The notes beneath the pieces were generated by a model, which saw nothing but the letters and a program-made list of their open reading frames with translations, was not told the DNA's origin and did not search any database. Positions 1-11,006 of a DNA stretch of 64,000 nucleotides are shown here, piece by piece (the stretch's first letter is position 1; every line of letters starts with the position of its first letter). Location: contig JAXDDX010000003.1 in the NCBI GenBank assembly GCA_034670405.1, forward strand, positions 2,767,501 to 2,831,500. The letters run 5' to 3'. The position numbers were made by a program, and so were the translations under genes. This stretch comes from Hoplostethus atlanticus (lineage: Eukaryota; Chordata; Actinopteri; Trachichthyiformes; Trachichthyidae).

Positions 1-1462
1 AAAATATAGAAGGAATCAATATATATCAATATCAATGGTGATATGTTAGCTAACACGGAAAGATGAACAATAAAGGGCCACTGATGCTGCTGCCTTATCG
101 TCTAAGATTTGAGTGTATCACTCAATATAAACTTAGTACAGCCAAATGCAGCATTGGAATTATATTCAAACATCTTACAGAAAAAGCTGTTTTAAGATAG
201 TTTAGTTAAACAGTTTAATAAATCCTGACGCAAAATAGGGACAAACTCTTCCAAAAGTTGTTTTTAAATTATATAATATAGAAAAACAATTTCTATGTTG
301 TTTTGGGATGGATGCAATCCTCCTCAATTAATAACTGAATGTCCAAGACAATGATGCAAGATGGCAGCTTCAGAGTGAAACACTATTGACAAGACATTTG
401 AATTCATCCCATCCTGCGACCCTCCCTCTTATTCTGTCTGTCTCCCCTTGTGTGTATTATTGTGTTGTTGATAAAGCATTAAAAAAGTTACAAGTTTAAT
501 ACAAGCCACCAACTCTCACAATATAAGTTGTTTCCGTCTCTATAGTAGATTTTATGTTTTGGGGCCAAAGCATAGGAAAATGTATTATGTTGTAAGAGTA
601 GAGCTATAGAAGATGACATGACATGAAAATATTGTAAAGAAAGTTTTGGTGTCTTGCATTATTGCATTACACAAACAATCAGTCTCTGACAACATCATCA
701 CGAAAATGAAAAACTTAACCTTTACAATTTTGCAAGCAAATGAATGTCACAGTTTTCTATAGACAGATTTCCATACAAAGTGTTCTGCTTTCTGTACTTG
801 TTTGACTTTTTTTGTTAGTTTTTTCCTTAAGTATGAACAATGTGACATATTGTTTTATTGAGATGTTTTGCAATATGAATGATGAGTGCTGGCAAATTGA
901 ATTTATAATCTGAGGAAACATGCCAATTGGGTATTATAATTTATGAATATTATTTGCTTACTCTCTATTGTCGTGCGTAAGAAAAAAGGTCTCACGACAA
1001 TAACGTCTGCCTCTCTTTGTGTCAAGATTCACAGTGCTTGGATCCAAGCCTGAATACAACTGACCTGGCAGACAACACGGGAAAAGCCTCTGGTGGTTGT
1101 CGGCTATAATTCATAATATTCCTGGTGAAAAGTGTTCATGCGTGCCTGTGTCTGTTTGTATGGGTGCTGTGTATCACAGCAAATACATAAACACTTGAAC
1201 GGCTCCAATAAGTGCAGCCTTTTTGAATACACTGTAAAAACACGATGCACTGAGGGAGAAAGAGGAGAGAAGAGGGATGAGGAGGAAGTGAGGCAAAGAA
1301 AATGGATAGAGAATTACAACACAAAATCACTTTATGGCTTAAAGAGGCTGGTCTTTAAGTGGAGTCAGCCCATTCTTTGAGAAATTCTTTCCAATTTGAC
1401 AGCATCCACGCACGCCTGCTTATATTGTTAATCTCTCCGTAAAAATATGGTGTTTTGCTTTC
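1..1462. other. AT-rich non-coding stretch
   Basis: I see no supported gene here. Open frames are short and lack family motifs. The only distinct structure is a perfect 10-bp inverted repeat (TATTGTCGTG, 966-975, with its complement at 993-1002) around a 17-nt loop. The rest is unremarkable AT-rich DNA. Confidence 0.6.
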
Positions 1463-1869
1463 TCACCCTGTGTTTTCTCTTTGTCTATGTATCTGTAGAA
1501 TCGGTGGATACTTCTCTATGGGATAAACAATTCTCTCTTGATAAAAATTGAGTAATGGTGCCCTAACATACATCTGCATACCTTGGCATACATGTTTCTT
1601 GCGCTTCTCACAAGGACCACACTTCTGAAAACTCCAGTAGTTTAGTGCTGCTATAGGAGAATTCAGCTCTCCATATCCACCGCCTGAATCGACCAGTAAT
1701 TCTGGGTCCTCTTTGTTCACCCTAAACGGAGCCACTGCTGCGGCGTCAGCGTTGTTTTCAAATTTCAGCACAACCTTACTCCCAGTTGTTTTGACTGCAG
1801 TGACATCATTTTCTCAATTTCGGTGTGAAACATGTACCAGCTTTAAGGGTCAGGAAACAGCTACTACAG
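1463..1869 (-). other. unrecognised open frame in a duplicated module (left half)
   Basis: The minus strand has an open frame of about 100 residues containing VNKEDPELLVDSGGGYGEL and a Cys-rich end (KCGPCEKRKKH). A good splice donor (CAAG then GTATGC, last exon base near 1582) follows that end, so this may be an exon of about 200 bp rather than a whole gene. I do not recognise the protein. The sequence continues after the hAT-like insertion at 6142-6447, and an inverted partial copy lies at 8225-8455, where the same frame is interrupted. It may be a host gene fragment or an unclassified repeat. Confidence 0.35.
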
Positions 1870-2319
1870 TAAGGTGACCAGATTTCTGAAATGAAAACCG
1901 GGGACATTTCCAGTTCGGCGGTCAATATATCATTAAAATATGCAATGTTATTATCTATGAAATAAAAAAGGGGGACAATTCTGGTTTCATGTATTTTGAC
2001 CACTGTTGTACTGTCAGACATCCCAAGTAGACAGAACTGATTTCAGGGAGATTTGGGCAAGGTTTCAGGGAGACGCGCCGGACTCGCGCTGCAATCACAA
2101 TTATGAGAGAACTACTCTCTTATCATTACCTCAATTACTCCTGATTAGGGGATCATAAGACACAATTAACTTACTCATTCTCTGTGTGACTGATGAAATC
2201 TCTCTGTTCCTGATGTTTGATCCTGATGACACTACAAAAATAAGAATTACTTATAACTAATATATTATATGCCTACCATCCATGTTAGCAGCCATTTTGT
2301 TGTCAGTGCACTTTAATTT

Positions 2320-2690
2320 TATAATCCATAACGGCTATCGTTTCCCCTTTATGCCTATTAACTTAAAATAACCTTGACTGAACTTTAAACCAACCAGGCC
2401 TAATACTCACGGCTTTCTGGTCTCTCACTTAGCCTACTGTGTCTTTAGTGCATCACCCTCTTCTTTTCACTATCTTCCACCGTCAGTACTGCAATCACAA
2501 GAAAACTACACTATTCTAATCGTTAATTTTATAACGAGTAGATTATTATTTCCCCTTATGTCTATTAACTTAACTGAAGCTTGACTGAACTCTAAACCAA
2601 CCTGCCTTAGTAACGCGGTCCCGCGTACTATCCCGTCCAGTATCAAAGAATTGACCGATGTCCTAAGTGCTCTCCCTACATTTAGCCTCC
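2320..2690. repeat. two-unit tandem repeat inside the hAT-like element
   Basis: Two diverged direct copies of about 150-170 bp begin near 2335 and 2545 (period about 210 bp). Each reads approximately TTTCCCCTTATGYCTATTAAC, then TTGACTGAAC and AAACCAACC. Both run into CACTTAGCC/GTGCT-type sequence. The divergence suggests an old duplication. Confidence 0.5.
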
Positions 2691-3607
2691 CTAACGTGCT
2701 GTTGTCCCTGCATAAAGAACAACACAGCAGCCTATAGTCTGGTAATCTAATCATATCACACAAGTGGGATTTGGCAGGTGGGGGAACCCTAAGATCCGGT
2801 GTAGCGGTGCAGCGGCGAAAAATGACTCACCTCATAATAATTATTGTTTATTTATTATTTATTTAAGACATTTGATGAATCAGATAACTTCAACAACACA
2901 TAGTGTACACAGTGTTTCCCACAGAATTAGATTCTATTTGTGGTGGTAGCTGACCGGTTGGGGGGGCACCCACACACTTTCTTAAATTAATTATTAAATA
3001 ATACTAGGGTGCTCCACTGTAAATATTGAATTGCCTTTGTGACAAATAACAATATTTACCGCCTTATACTCATTTGTTACTTTCAGTAACAGCTCCACCT
3101 CGTCGTCCGTCCAAACAAATACATCTCTGCTCTTACTTTTTGCCATTGCTGTTCTTCATAACGATATTTTCTGCGACTAAGCAGAGCAGACAATCTGCTT
3201 CCTGTTTACACCGGCACGCGCATGCCCAGTGTAGGTGAATGGTAACGTGATATGCGTTTTTATGGACGGAGATAAAAAAACGTATTATTGTGGATGTAGC
3301 CTCAGAGAGGAGGCTACACGGAGAGGAGGGGCAGCTGGAAGGAACGCCAGGCTGCAGCACACGAAAATGAACTCGCTTGACATTATTATGTATGAAACTG
3401 CCTGATCAGATTTATTTACTTATTAATCGAAGGTGCCGGAAATGCCGTTCCGGATCGTTCCGGCCCACTTTAACCCCTGCACATACCCACTGACATGTAG
3501 ATTTACAGACAAAAACGTTTTAGATAAATTATATTGACATTGGCTAATTTAAGCCTCCCTCTGTACTAACGGGCTGCTTTGCAATGTGTATCGCTACCTA
3601 GGATTCA

Positions 3608-5576
3608 TTCAAGATTCAAGATTCAAGAGTTTAATTGTCACATACACACACGAGGTGTGTAGTGAAATGCAAAGTGGCAATGCTCAGCAGAAATGTGCAA
3701 AATAACAGGTTCACACTATTTACAATAAACCAACACAATATTTACAATGTCAAAGAAACAACACAATATTTACAATAAGAGCACTTTATAAAAAAATATA
3801 GTAAAAAAAGGGAAAATTGTATGTGTAATATAAATTATAAATTATGTGTAGTCTTTACCTAAGTGTGTGTGTGTGCATAAGAGGGGCAGTGTGTGTGTCT
3901 TGGTGGGGGCCCTGGTGAGGTCGGAGTTCACAGTCCTGATGGCCTGAGGAAAGAAACTCCGTCTCAGTCTCTCTGTTTTTGCAGCGTGACTACGGAGGCG
4001 CTTGCCTGACCGCAGCAGCTGAAACAGTCCGTTGTTGGGGTGGTGAGGATCCTTCATGATCCTGCAGGCTCTGGTTCTGCACCTCCTGGTGTACAAGTCC
4101 TGCAGGGTGGGGAGTGTAGTTCCAATAGTGCGCTCGGCCGAACGCACTACTCTCTGCAGAGCCTTCCTGTCCTGAGCGGAGCTGTTGCCAAACCAGGCAG
4201 TGATGCTTCCTGTCAGGATACTCTCCACAGCTCCAGAGTAGAAGGACTGAAGGATCCTCCGGGAGACTTTAAATTTCCTCAGTTGCCTGAGGTGGTAAAG
4301 GCGCTGCCTCGCCTTTCTCACCAGAGTGTCAGTGTGTGTTGTCCATGTCAGATCTTCGGTGATGTTGACTCCCAGGTATTTATACCTGCTCACCCTCTCC
4401 ACAGTAGTCCCATTAATCCCCAGTGGTGAGTACGTCCTCTGTTGTTGTGTCCTCCTAAAGTCCACAATCAGCTCCTTAGTTTTGGTGACATTCAAGAGGA
4501 GGCTGTTGTCCTGGCACCAGAGTGACAGATCAGCAACTTCCTCCAGGTAGGCCTTCTCGTCGTTGTTGGAGATCAGGCCCACCACCACTGTGTCATCCGC
4601 AAACTTAATGATGGTGTTGGAGCTGAACCTGGCCACACAGTCATGTGTGTACAGGGAGTACAGTAGGGGGCTGAGGACGCAACCCTGGGGGGATCCTGTG
4701 TTCAGGGTGAGGGGGTTGGAGGTGTGTCTACCCACCCTGACCACCTGGGGCCTGGCGGTCAGGAAGTCCAGGATCCAGGCACACAGGGGGGTGTTCAGTC
4801 CCAGCTCAATCAACTTGCCAGCCAGTCTGGTGGGGACTATGGTATTGAAAGCTGAACTATAGTCTATGAACCGCAGTCTCACATAGCCCCCCTTCCGGCT
4901 GTCCAGATGAGAGAGTGTGGTGTGCAGTACCTGGGAGACAGCATCATCCGTGGATCTGTTGGGACGATAAGCAAACTGCAGCGGGTCCATGGAGCAAGGG
5001 AGGAAGGCGCAGATGTAGTCCTTTATCAGCCTCTCGAAGCATTTCATGACCACCGAGGTGAGGGCCACCGGTCGGTAGTCATTCAAGCATGCTGGAGAAG
5101 CATTCTTGGGCACAGGGACAATAGTGGATCTCTTGAAGCAGGCGGGGACCACAGACTCAGCCAGGGAGATGTTGAATATAGTGGTGAACACTGGAGCTAG
5201 CTGATTAGCACAGGTCTTCAGTACTCGTCCAGATATGCCATCTGGACCAGCAGCTTTCCTGGTGTTCACCCTCGTCAGAGCCCTCCTCACACTGTGCTCG
5301 GTCACAGAGAGTGTGTGTTCATCCCCAGCGGTAGAACTCACTCCGGCTGCGCTAACGGTGATGTTGTTAGCCGGCGAGCTAGCGCTGTTGTTGCTAGCCT
5401 CAAACCGTGCATAGAATGAATTCAGGTCCTCCGCTAGGGATGCGTCGGCACTCACAATTGCGGGGGGTCTGCCCTGGTAGTCCGTTATAGTCCGTAGCCC
5501 CTGCCATAGGCGTCTGGTGTCGCGCTGCTCCATCTGCGACTCCACTCTGTCCCTATACCAGCTATACCAGCTAGCT
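3608..5576 (-). mobile_element. Rex1-clade LINE, 5'-truncated, long open RT frame
   Basis: The minus strand carries a 567-residue frame (5545-3842) that stays open upstream to about 5576. Reverse transcriptase motifs are clear: [10 protein letters not shown] (97-106), [11 protein letters not shown] (226-236), [14 protein letters not shown] (285-298) and the catalytic FADD (315-318). DYSSAFNT is typical of the fish Rex1 group of non-LTR retrotransposons. The endonuclease domain is absent, so the copy is 5'-truncated in the linker (WYRDRVESQ). The 3' tail (3608-3640) is a short tandem of TTGAATC followed inward by a LINE 3' UTR. No stop interrupts the RT frame, which suggests a relatively recent insertion. 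It lies inside the hAT-like element and is therefore younger than it. Plus-strand open frames at 4040-5200 are antisense shadows. Confidence 0.85.
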
Positions 5577-6141
5577 TAAACTGAGTTTACCTCAACATAT
5601 CTTTTGCAGTCATTTAAACCTCCGCCCGCGACTGAAAAGCTGGAAAGCTAGAATTGCACACAGTGCAGTGTGCCATAGTCGGCTTATTTTTTACTGCCTC
5701 TCACCTCACGAACATATCCATGGTGGTCTGATGATAACAGTGTAGAGTATTTTCTTTTTTTGGCTCCGTGTTCCATTTGGCTCGCTAAATCCCGAAATTA
5801 CATCACCGAACATCACATTCCGCGCTGTTGTTGTGCCGAAGTGCGTAACTCGTGCGTTGTTTTTTTGTTTTTTTATTTGGCCGGGAGATTAACTCCTTTC
5901 CGGGAGACTCTGGAGTAGGGACGTTCCGGGAGACTGGTGCAGGCCGACTTTGTAAAAATCAGGTACCAACCGGTAGGCTCTGCTGCCCCGTCTTTCTTGC
6001 CACGTAAAATATTATTTCACTTTGCGGTCTGTTTTTAACGCACAGTTAAAAACGGGGACATTTCCGGGGACAGCTCCAGCCGGGGACAGGCCACCAAAAA
6101 CGGGGACTGTCCCCGGAAAACGGGGACGTCTGGTCACCCTA

Positions 6142-6447
6142 TGCTACAGGGACAGATAGTGTCAGCCCTCAATTGTTGACATTGCCATTGTTAGGGCAGG
6201 AACACCGGCTCAATTAATTACACATTTCACGGAGGAAAAACACACGTGTACACCATCGGCTGTTGCTTAGACCGGAAGAGGCTCACTTTATTTGCACATG
6301 CTCAGTTATCAATTACAGGCAGTGATAGGATAGTAACATCACATCAGTAGAGGAGCACACATGACTGTACTATACATATTGTAATATGTTAACATCAATA
6401 ACTAAAAAGACAAAGCTGGAGATATCAAGTTGCCATATACCAGCAAT
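6142..6447. repeat. right half of the module split by the hAT-like element
   Basis: The plus-strand sequence after the right target duplication matches the inverse of 8225-8287 in two blocks: ACAGGGACAGAYAGTGTCAG near 6146, and the stretch containing AAAAAGACAAAGCTGGAG up to about 6447. About 230 bp between the blocks (6171-6400) is absent from the inverted copy. Either that part was inserted here or it was lost there. Confidence 0.6.
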
Positions 6448-6707
6448 GTATTGAAATGCATCGAGCTGTCTGCACTGTGTGACTTTCACATAGTGTTTAT
6501 AATCTCCTCACACTACAAATAATTTCTCAACTGTTAAACAGTAAAGCCACAGTGAAAACGAGGCCTGAGTGGCCACAGGAACCAATGTGTTACTGACGGA
6601 ATGAGACAGCCATATCCTCAGGTAAAACAGGCTCTGCCAAAGCTCTCTACCACCTTCTCTGCTTTTCAACCCCATCTGTTCTTCTCATTTCTCCCCCATC
6701 ACCCCAC

Positions 6708-6744
<37 letters not shown>

Positions 6745-8100
6745 TCCTCCTGCCTCTCAGAAGAGTGAGGACATAGCTAAGGGGGCAGTGACCCATATTA
6801 CCCTGGCAACCACTCGAGACGGATGGTTTCTGTGCATCTGTGTATGTGTGTGTGTGTGCGCGCGCATGTGTATGTATGTGCATGCCTGCACACGTGTGTG
6901 TGTGTTGTGTATGTGTAAAAACAAGGTGTTTGACAGGTTATGAGGTGATCAAGCGGGTCACTTTTGAGGGAGCATTTCTACGTGATCCATCAATCATCAC
7001 TTCTAGTGGTGTAAGTGTTTAAATTTGTGTGTGTGTGTGTGTGTGTGTGCATGTAGTACTTGTCTATGTGTTTGTTTAGACCTGCGTTCACATCTGTGTG
7101 AGTGTATGTGTGTTCATGCTGTCCATTGCAATTGACTAGTGGTTTATGTGAGGTGGTTCACGCCAGTGAGGAATGGGCCGCTTAAAGGTCTGCCTGACTG
7201 TGGCCATTTCATTAACCATACGACCGGCAGGCTTGTCAGTGTGTTTCTGTGTGTTTGTGTGTGTTTCATGTGCATGTGCACATTGCATGTGTGTGTACTT
7301 GTGTTATTGTTTATTTATTTGATAGCTTAGGTCCTGTTGACAGTCTTGTGGTGAGAGACCTTCAGGTGATGGGTCTGCAAAGGAAGGTTGTGCGTGTGAG
7401 AGAGAGACAGAGTCTCTTGTTACCTCTCTACATTCTTTCCTCTTATTCTCTCCTTCCCATTTGGCCTCTGTTCTAAATCTATCCATTCTTTTTTCCCTCC
7501 CTTCATGTCCTATTCCCTCTGTCTCTCTCCTCATTGTTATTTTTGTGACTGTAAATAACTAAGAAAGATCAGAAACACTGCCTTTGTTTTCCCCTGTGAC
7601 CTTACAACCGATTTTACTTCACAGCCATGAAACAATTTGTATTATTAACCTATTTTAACACCAGAAGTAGCACAGTAAACTATCTGACCCTCCTCAACTA
7701 AAGCAGAGAAGCGTGAAACTTTTGAATGCAACTTTGACAGATAAAATATTTTCATAGCTTTCACCCTATAAGAATTTGCAGTTGTGAACAGAAGAGTGAA
7801 CTGAACACATTGAGATAAATGCACACAAAAATGTGAGAGAAATTGAACCCATAATTTGGTCACATGAAATTGTGCAATATGTTATCTATATTGTATAGCA
7901 CTATCCACTGCATTTATTAAGTAGTGGTTGGTCAACACAGCAAGAATATTAACACTACTTCCAAAGGAAAATTTAAATCCAAATAACTGTATAATTTAGC
8001 CTAACAAATAAACAAATAAAGTATCCAATAACAAATGTTACAGCGTGTGCTAGAGCTAGGACAACATCATGTATGTATGTGAAAAAAATACCCCAAACTG
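6448..8100. other. non-coding, TG/TC-repeat rich
   Basis: No supported gene. It contains a C-run plus (TC)n (6706-6743), TG-rich patches (6840-6905, 7026-7052, 7220-7300) and CT-rich sequence (7425-7525). The open frames here are products of TG/TC repeats. Confidence 0.6.
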
Positions 8101-8224
8101 GCACAAAAAATATATTAGTCAAAAGAAGAAGAAGAACAACAACAATTCAACAATTTTTATATAGCAAATTTCAAATTACAGTTACAAAGTACCTCACAAA
8201 GGATAAAAACACAAAATTGCTGGT

Positions 8225-8455
8225 ATATGGCAACTTGATATCTCCAGCTTTGTCTTTTTAGTTATCGAGGGCTGACACTGTCTGTCCCTGTAGCAGCTGT
8301 TTCCTGAACCTTAAAGCTGGTTCATGCTTCACACCAAAATGGACAAAATGATGTCACTGCAGTCAAAACAACTGGGAGTAAGGTTGTGCTGAAATTTGAA
8401 AACAACGCTGACGCCTGCAGCAGTGGTTCCGTTTAAGGTGAACAAAGAAGACCTT
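8225..8455 (-). repeat. inverted copy of the 1.7-6.4 kb module with an empty hAT site
   Basis: Reading the minus strand reproduces the sequence flanking the hAT-like element: CAGCTTTAAGG, CAGGAAACAGCTGCTACAGG and AGTGTCAGCCCTC, then AAAAAGACAAAGCTGGAG. Only one TGCTACAG is present where the other copy holds the 4.27 kb insertion. Homology stops at about 8455, where a LINE fragment begins. Confidence 0.7.
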
Positions 8456-9238
8456 TTCTCACCTCTGAGTCAGCCAAAGCTTATATGCACGCTATATTTT
8501 CTCACATAACTTACTGCTATACAACCTGGTCACATACAACAGCAAGCACGTTAAAACCCATCAAGTCTCTCTTCAAGAAGACAGTCAAAATTTTGGATAG
8601 GAAACCTCTTCATTTCCATCATTGCAATATCATAAATAAGTTTAACATTTTCAACATGGACAGTTACCAAACTTTCATTGATGTTTGTCTTGTTTTTAAA
8701 GTTTTAAATGGGCTTGCCCCCCCACCGTTAAATGATTTCATCCAGAAAAAAAACAATAATGGGACAAATACCAGAGCGCTAACTAGGGGAGACTGTAATG
8801 TACCTAGGCGTAGGACTAAATTCAGTCAAATGGTGGTGTCTGTAAGAGGCACACATTCCTGGAACAAGTTACCAGTACACATCAGGGACTGCGACAACTA
8901 TTTAACATTAAACATATCAAACATTGGTTAAAAACAAACCAGTTATGTACCCACACATAATATCTGTTTCCTCCTCTGGTGCCTGTTCCCGGGGGCTTTC
9001 GGTTCATTGTGCACTTTATCTTTTTTACTGTATGTAACTTTTTATTGTAATACTGTTTGTAATTTGTCTTTTGTAATTGTGAGGTTTGTTTCGTGTTTTT
9101 GTGAGTACCTGCCTTGGGACTACGGATGAAATTTAGCAATTGTGCTAATTCCGACATATTTACATTGATGTGTAATGCTGATATGTTGATTAATGTGCAC
9201 TGTCCCAATTCAATAAATAAATAAATAAAAAAATCAAC
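8455..9238 (+). mobile_element. 3' fragment of a non-LTR retrotransposon
   Basis: The open frame at 8485-8931 (148 residues) has the usual C-terminal features of a LINE polyprotein: SHITYCYTTWSHT, LFKKTVKILDRKPL, VFKVLNGLAPPPLNDFI and HSWNKLPVHIRDC. A 3' UTR and an AATAAATAAATAAATAAAA tail ending near 9236 follow. Everything upstream of the C-terminus is missing. The clade is not assigned; a CR1/L2/Jockey-group element is likely. It is fused at its 5' side to the inverted module copy, and the fused block interrupts an L2-like LINE. Confidence 0.6.
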
Positions 9239-10317
9239 AACAAGAGCAAGAGCAATACAAACAATGAGGTCAAAAACATTAATAAAGGGTCATTGGATTA
9301 ACCCAAGTCTATAAAAATGAGTTTTAGGAAGTGATTTAAAAGATGAGACAGATTCAGCCAGGCATGTCATTCCAACCCTAGAAGCCCTTATGGCTAAAGC
9401 CTGATTGCCTCTTGTCTTTAATCTACATTCAGGAACAGCAAATAGGAACCTGCCCGAGGACCTCAGGCTTCAATTTGGCTCATGTGAGATTAAAAGGTCT
9501 GTGACATAGTTTGGGGCCATCCATGACTTAAATGGCATCAGTAAAATCTTAAACTCAATTCTGAAAGTAACACGTAGCCAATGTAAAGATGCTAACATCA
9601 GGGTTATCTTGTGATCTTTTGTTTTTGTTAAAAGCATGGGTGACTTTCTCCAGTTCAGACTGAACAACTCTTTTAACCTGCTTGTCAAAGCTCAATTAGC
9701 ATCAACAATGACACCATTACAGAGTATCTAATTCAAGGTGAATCAATTCAATGGAGCTGGGTGGGTGGGCTATTTCTGATTTGGGTTCATTTAGCTGTAG
9801 AAAATTCTGTGACATCGAGCACTTAATATCTGCAAGGGAGTTTTTGAGATTAGCTAGACTGTTAATCATTAAGTGTTACAGGCGAATATAACGAAGTGTC
9901 GTCAGCATAACAGTTAAAGTTTGTTAGCAGATACAGTAGTAGTAGTATTTCCAAGTGGAAGCATGTAAATGCAGAATAAGATGGGGCCCAAAATTTAACC
10001 CTGTAGGAACCCACATTTAACATCTGCTGAGGATGAGTTGCCTATCTTGACAATGTTCTATTGAACAGGTATGAGTTGAACCAATGAAGAGCTTTATCCC
10101 TCAGACCAACCCAGTAGCACAAGTAATCTAATAAAATGATGTGGTCTACAGTATTGAAAGCTGCACTGAGATCTAAAAGAATTAAAATGGAACATTCAAT
10201 TTTCCAGAAGAAAGTCATTGGTCACTCTAAAGACAGCAGTCCCTGTGCTATGAAGTGCTCTAAAACCAGATTGGAAGTTGTCAAAGATATTATTTTGGCT
10301 CTGCCAAGTGTGACATG

Positions 10318-10962
10318 GTTGGGATGAGGGTCAGTACCTCCAGATATGAGACCATGGTTCTCTTCTGGAATAAGGTGGCCTGTCTCATTCAGGAGAGGTG
10401 ATTAGTTACCCCAAGTGGAGTGTTCCAGTATCTTGGGGTCTTATTCATGACTGAGGGTAAAAAAGACTTGTGAGACTGAGTGTCAGATAGTTGCAGTAAT
10501 GTGGATGCTGTATCAGACTGTGGTGGTAGAAAGCTGTGCCACAAAACAATGCTCTTGATATACTGGACAATCTTTGTTCCAACCTTTACCTATAGTCACA
10601 AGGTTTGTGTAGTAATGAAAATAATGAGATCTTGGATACAGGTGGCAGAAATGAAGTTTCTCTGCAGAGTGGTGAGGCACACTCTCTGTGACAGGGTGAG
10701 GAGCTCAGAGATCTAGTCACTTTCCTTCGCTTTGAGAGGAGACAACTGGGGTGGTTCAGGCACCTGGTAAGACACCCATTTGAGGTATAATGTCACTGCC
10801 CAAAGCAGACCCAGGACATGCTGGAGGGTTACATCTCCAAGCTGGCCTGGGAGCAACCTGGAATTCCTCAGGAGGAGCTGGAGGAAGTTGCTAGCGAAAG
10901 GCACACCTGGGCTGCTCTGATGGCACTGTTGCCACTGTGACCCTGATATTGCATGATATATT
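10318..10962 (+). mobile_element. 3' fragment of another LINE, degenerate
   Basis: Plus-strand translation in changing frames gives GMRVSTS, FQYLGVLFMTEG, FVPTFTYSHKVCVV, WIQVAEMKFLCRVVRHTLCD and LLAKGTPGLL. These match the C-terminal region of a common fish LINE type with the YLGVLFTSEG and IQAAEMSFLRRVAG blocks. It abuts the L2-like remnant and ends in a TTCTA array. The same LINE type recurs at 24470-24800. The clade is not assigned. Confidence 0.55.
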
Positions 10963-10963
10963 C

Positions 10964-11006
10964 TTTCTATTCTATTCTATTCTATTCTATTCTATTCTAT
11001 TCTATT
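10964..11006. repeat. (TTCTA)n microsatellite
   Basis: About eight near-perfect TTCTA pentamers follow the LINE fragment and may have grown from its 3' tail. Confidence 0.85.

Larger units (their letters stand above)
1870..6141. mobile_element. hAT-like (Buster-type) DNA transposon with nested Rex1 LINE
   Basis: The left end reads TAAGGTGACCAGA and the right end is the inverse of TAGGGTGACCAGA. Both are followed inward by CGGGGAC-rich sequence. Imperfect 8-bp target duplications flank it (TACTACAG at 1862-1869, TGCTACAG at 6142-6149). An 8-bp duplication with central TA fits the Buster group of hAT. The inverted module copy at 8225-8455 carries one uninterrupted TGCTACAG, an empty site that confirms the boundaries. 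I recognise no transposase, so it appears non-autonomous. Inside are a tandem repeat (2320-2690), a fragment starting CAGTGTTTCCCACAG near 2909 that resembles another hAT terminus, and the Rex1 LINE at 3608-5576. Confidence 0.7.
8110..10330 (-). mobile_element. decayed L2-like LINE, interrupted by a 1 kb insert
   Basis: Read on the minus strand, 10330-9280 carries fragments of a LINE reverse transcriptase in shifting frames: [53 protein letters not shown] and LQLNEPKSE. A terminal segment (9688-9470) contains ITLMLASLHWLRVTFRIEFK, typical of L2-like LINEs. The 3' UTR lies at 9240-9420, and its very end (TTTTTATATAGC, TTACAAAGTACCTCACAAAG in plus orientation) lies at 8130-8222. It is separated by the foreign segment 8223-9238. 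There are multiple stops and frameshifts, so the copy is old. Confidence 0.65.

Noticed and set aside
4040-5200. Plus-strand open frames of 74-129 residues
   Set aside because: They are antisense shadows of the Rex1 reverse-transcriptase frame.
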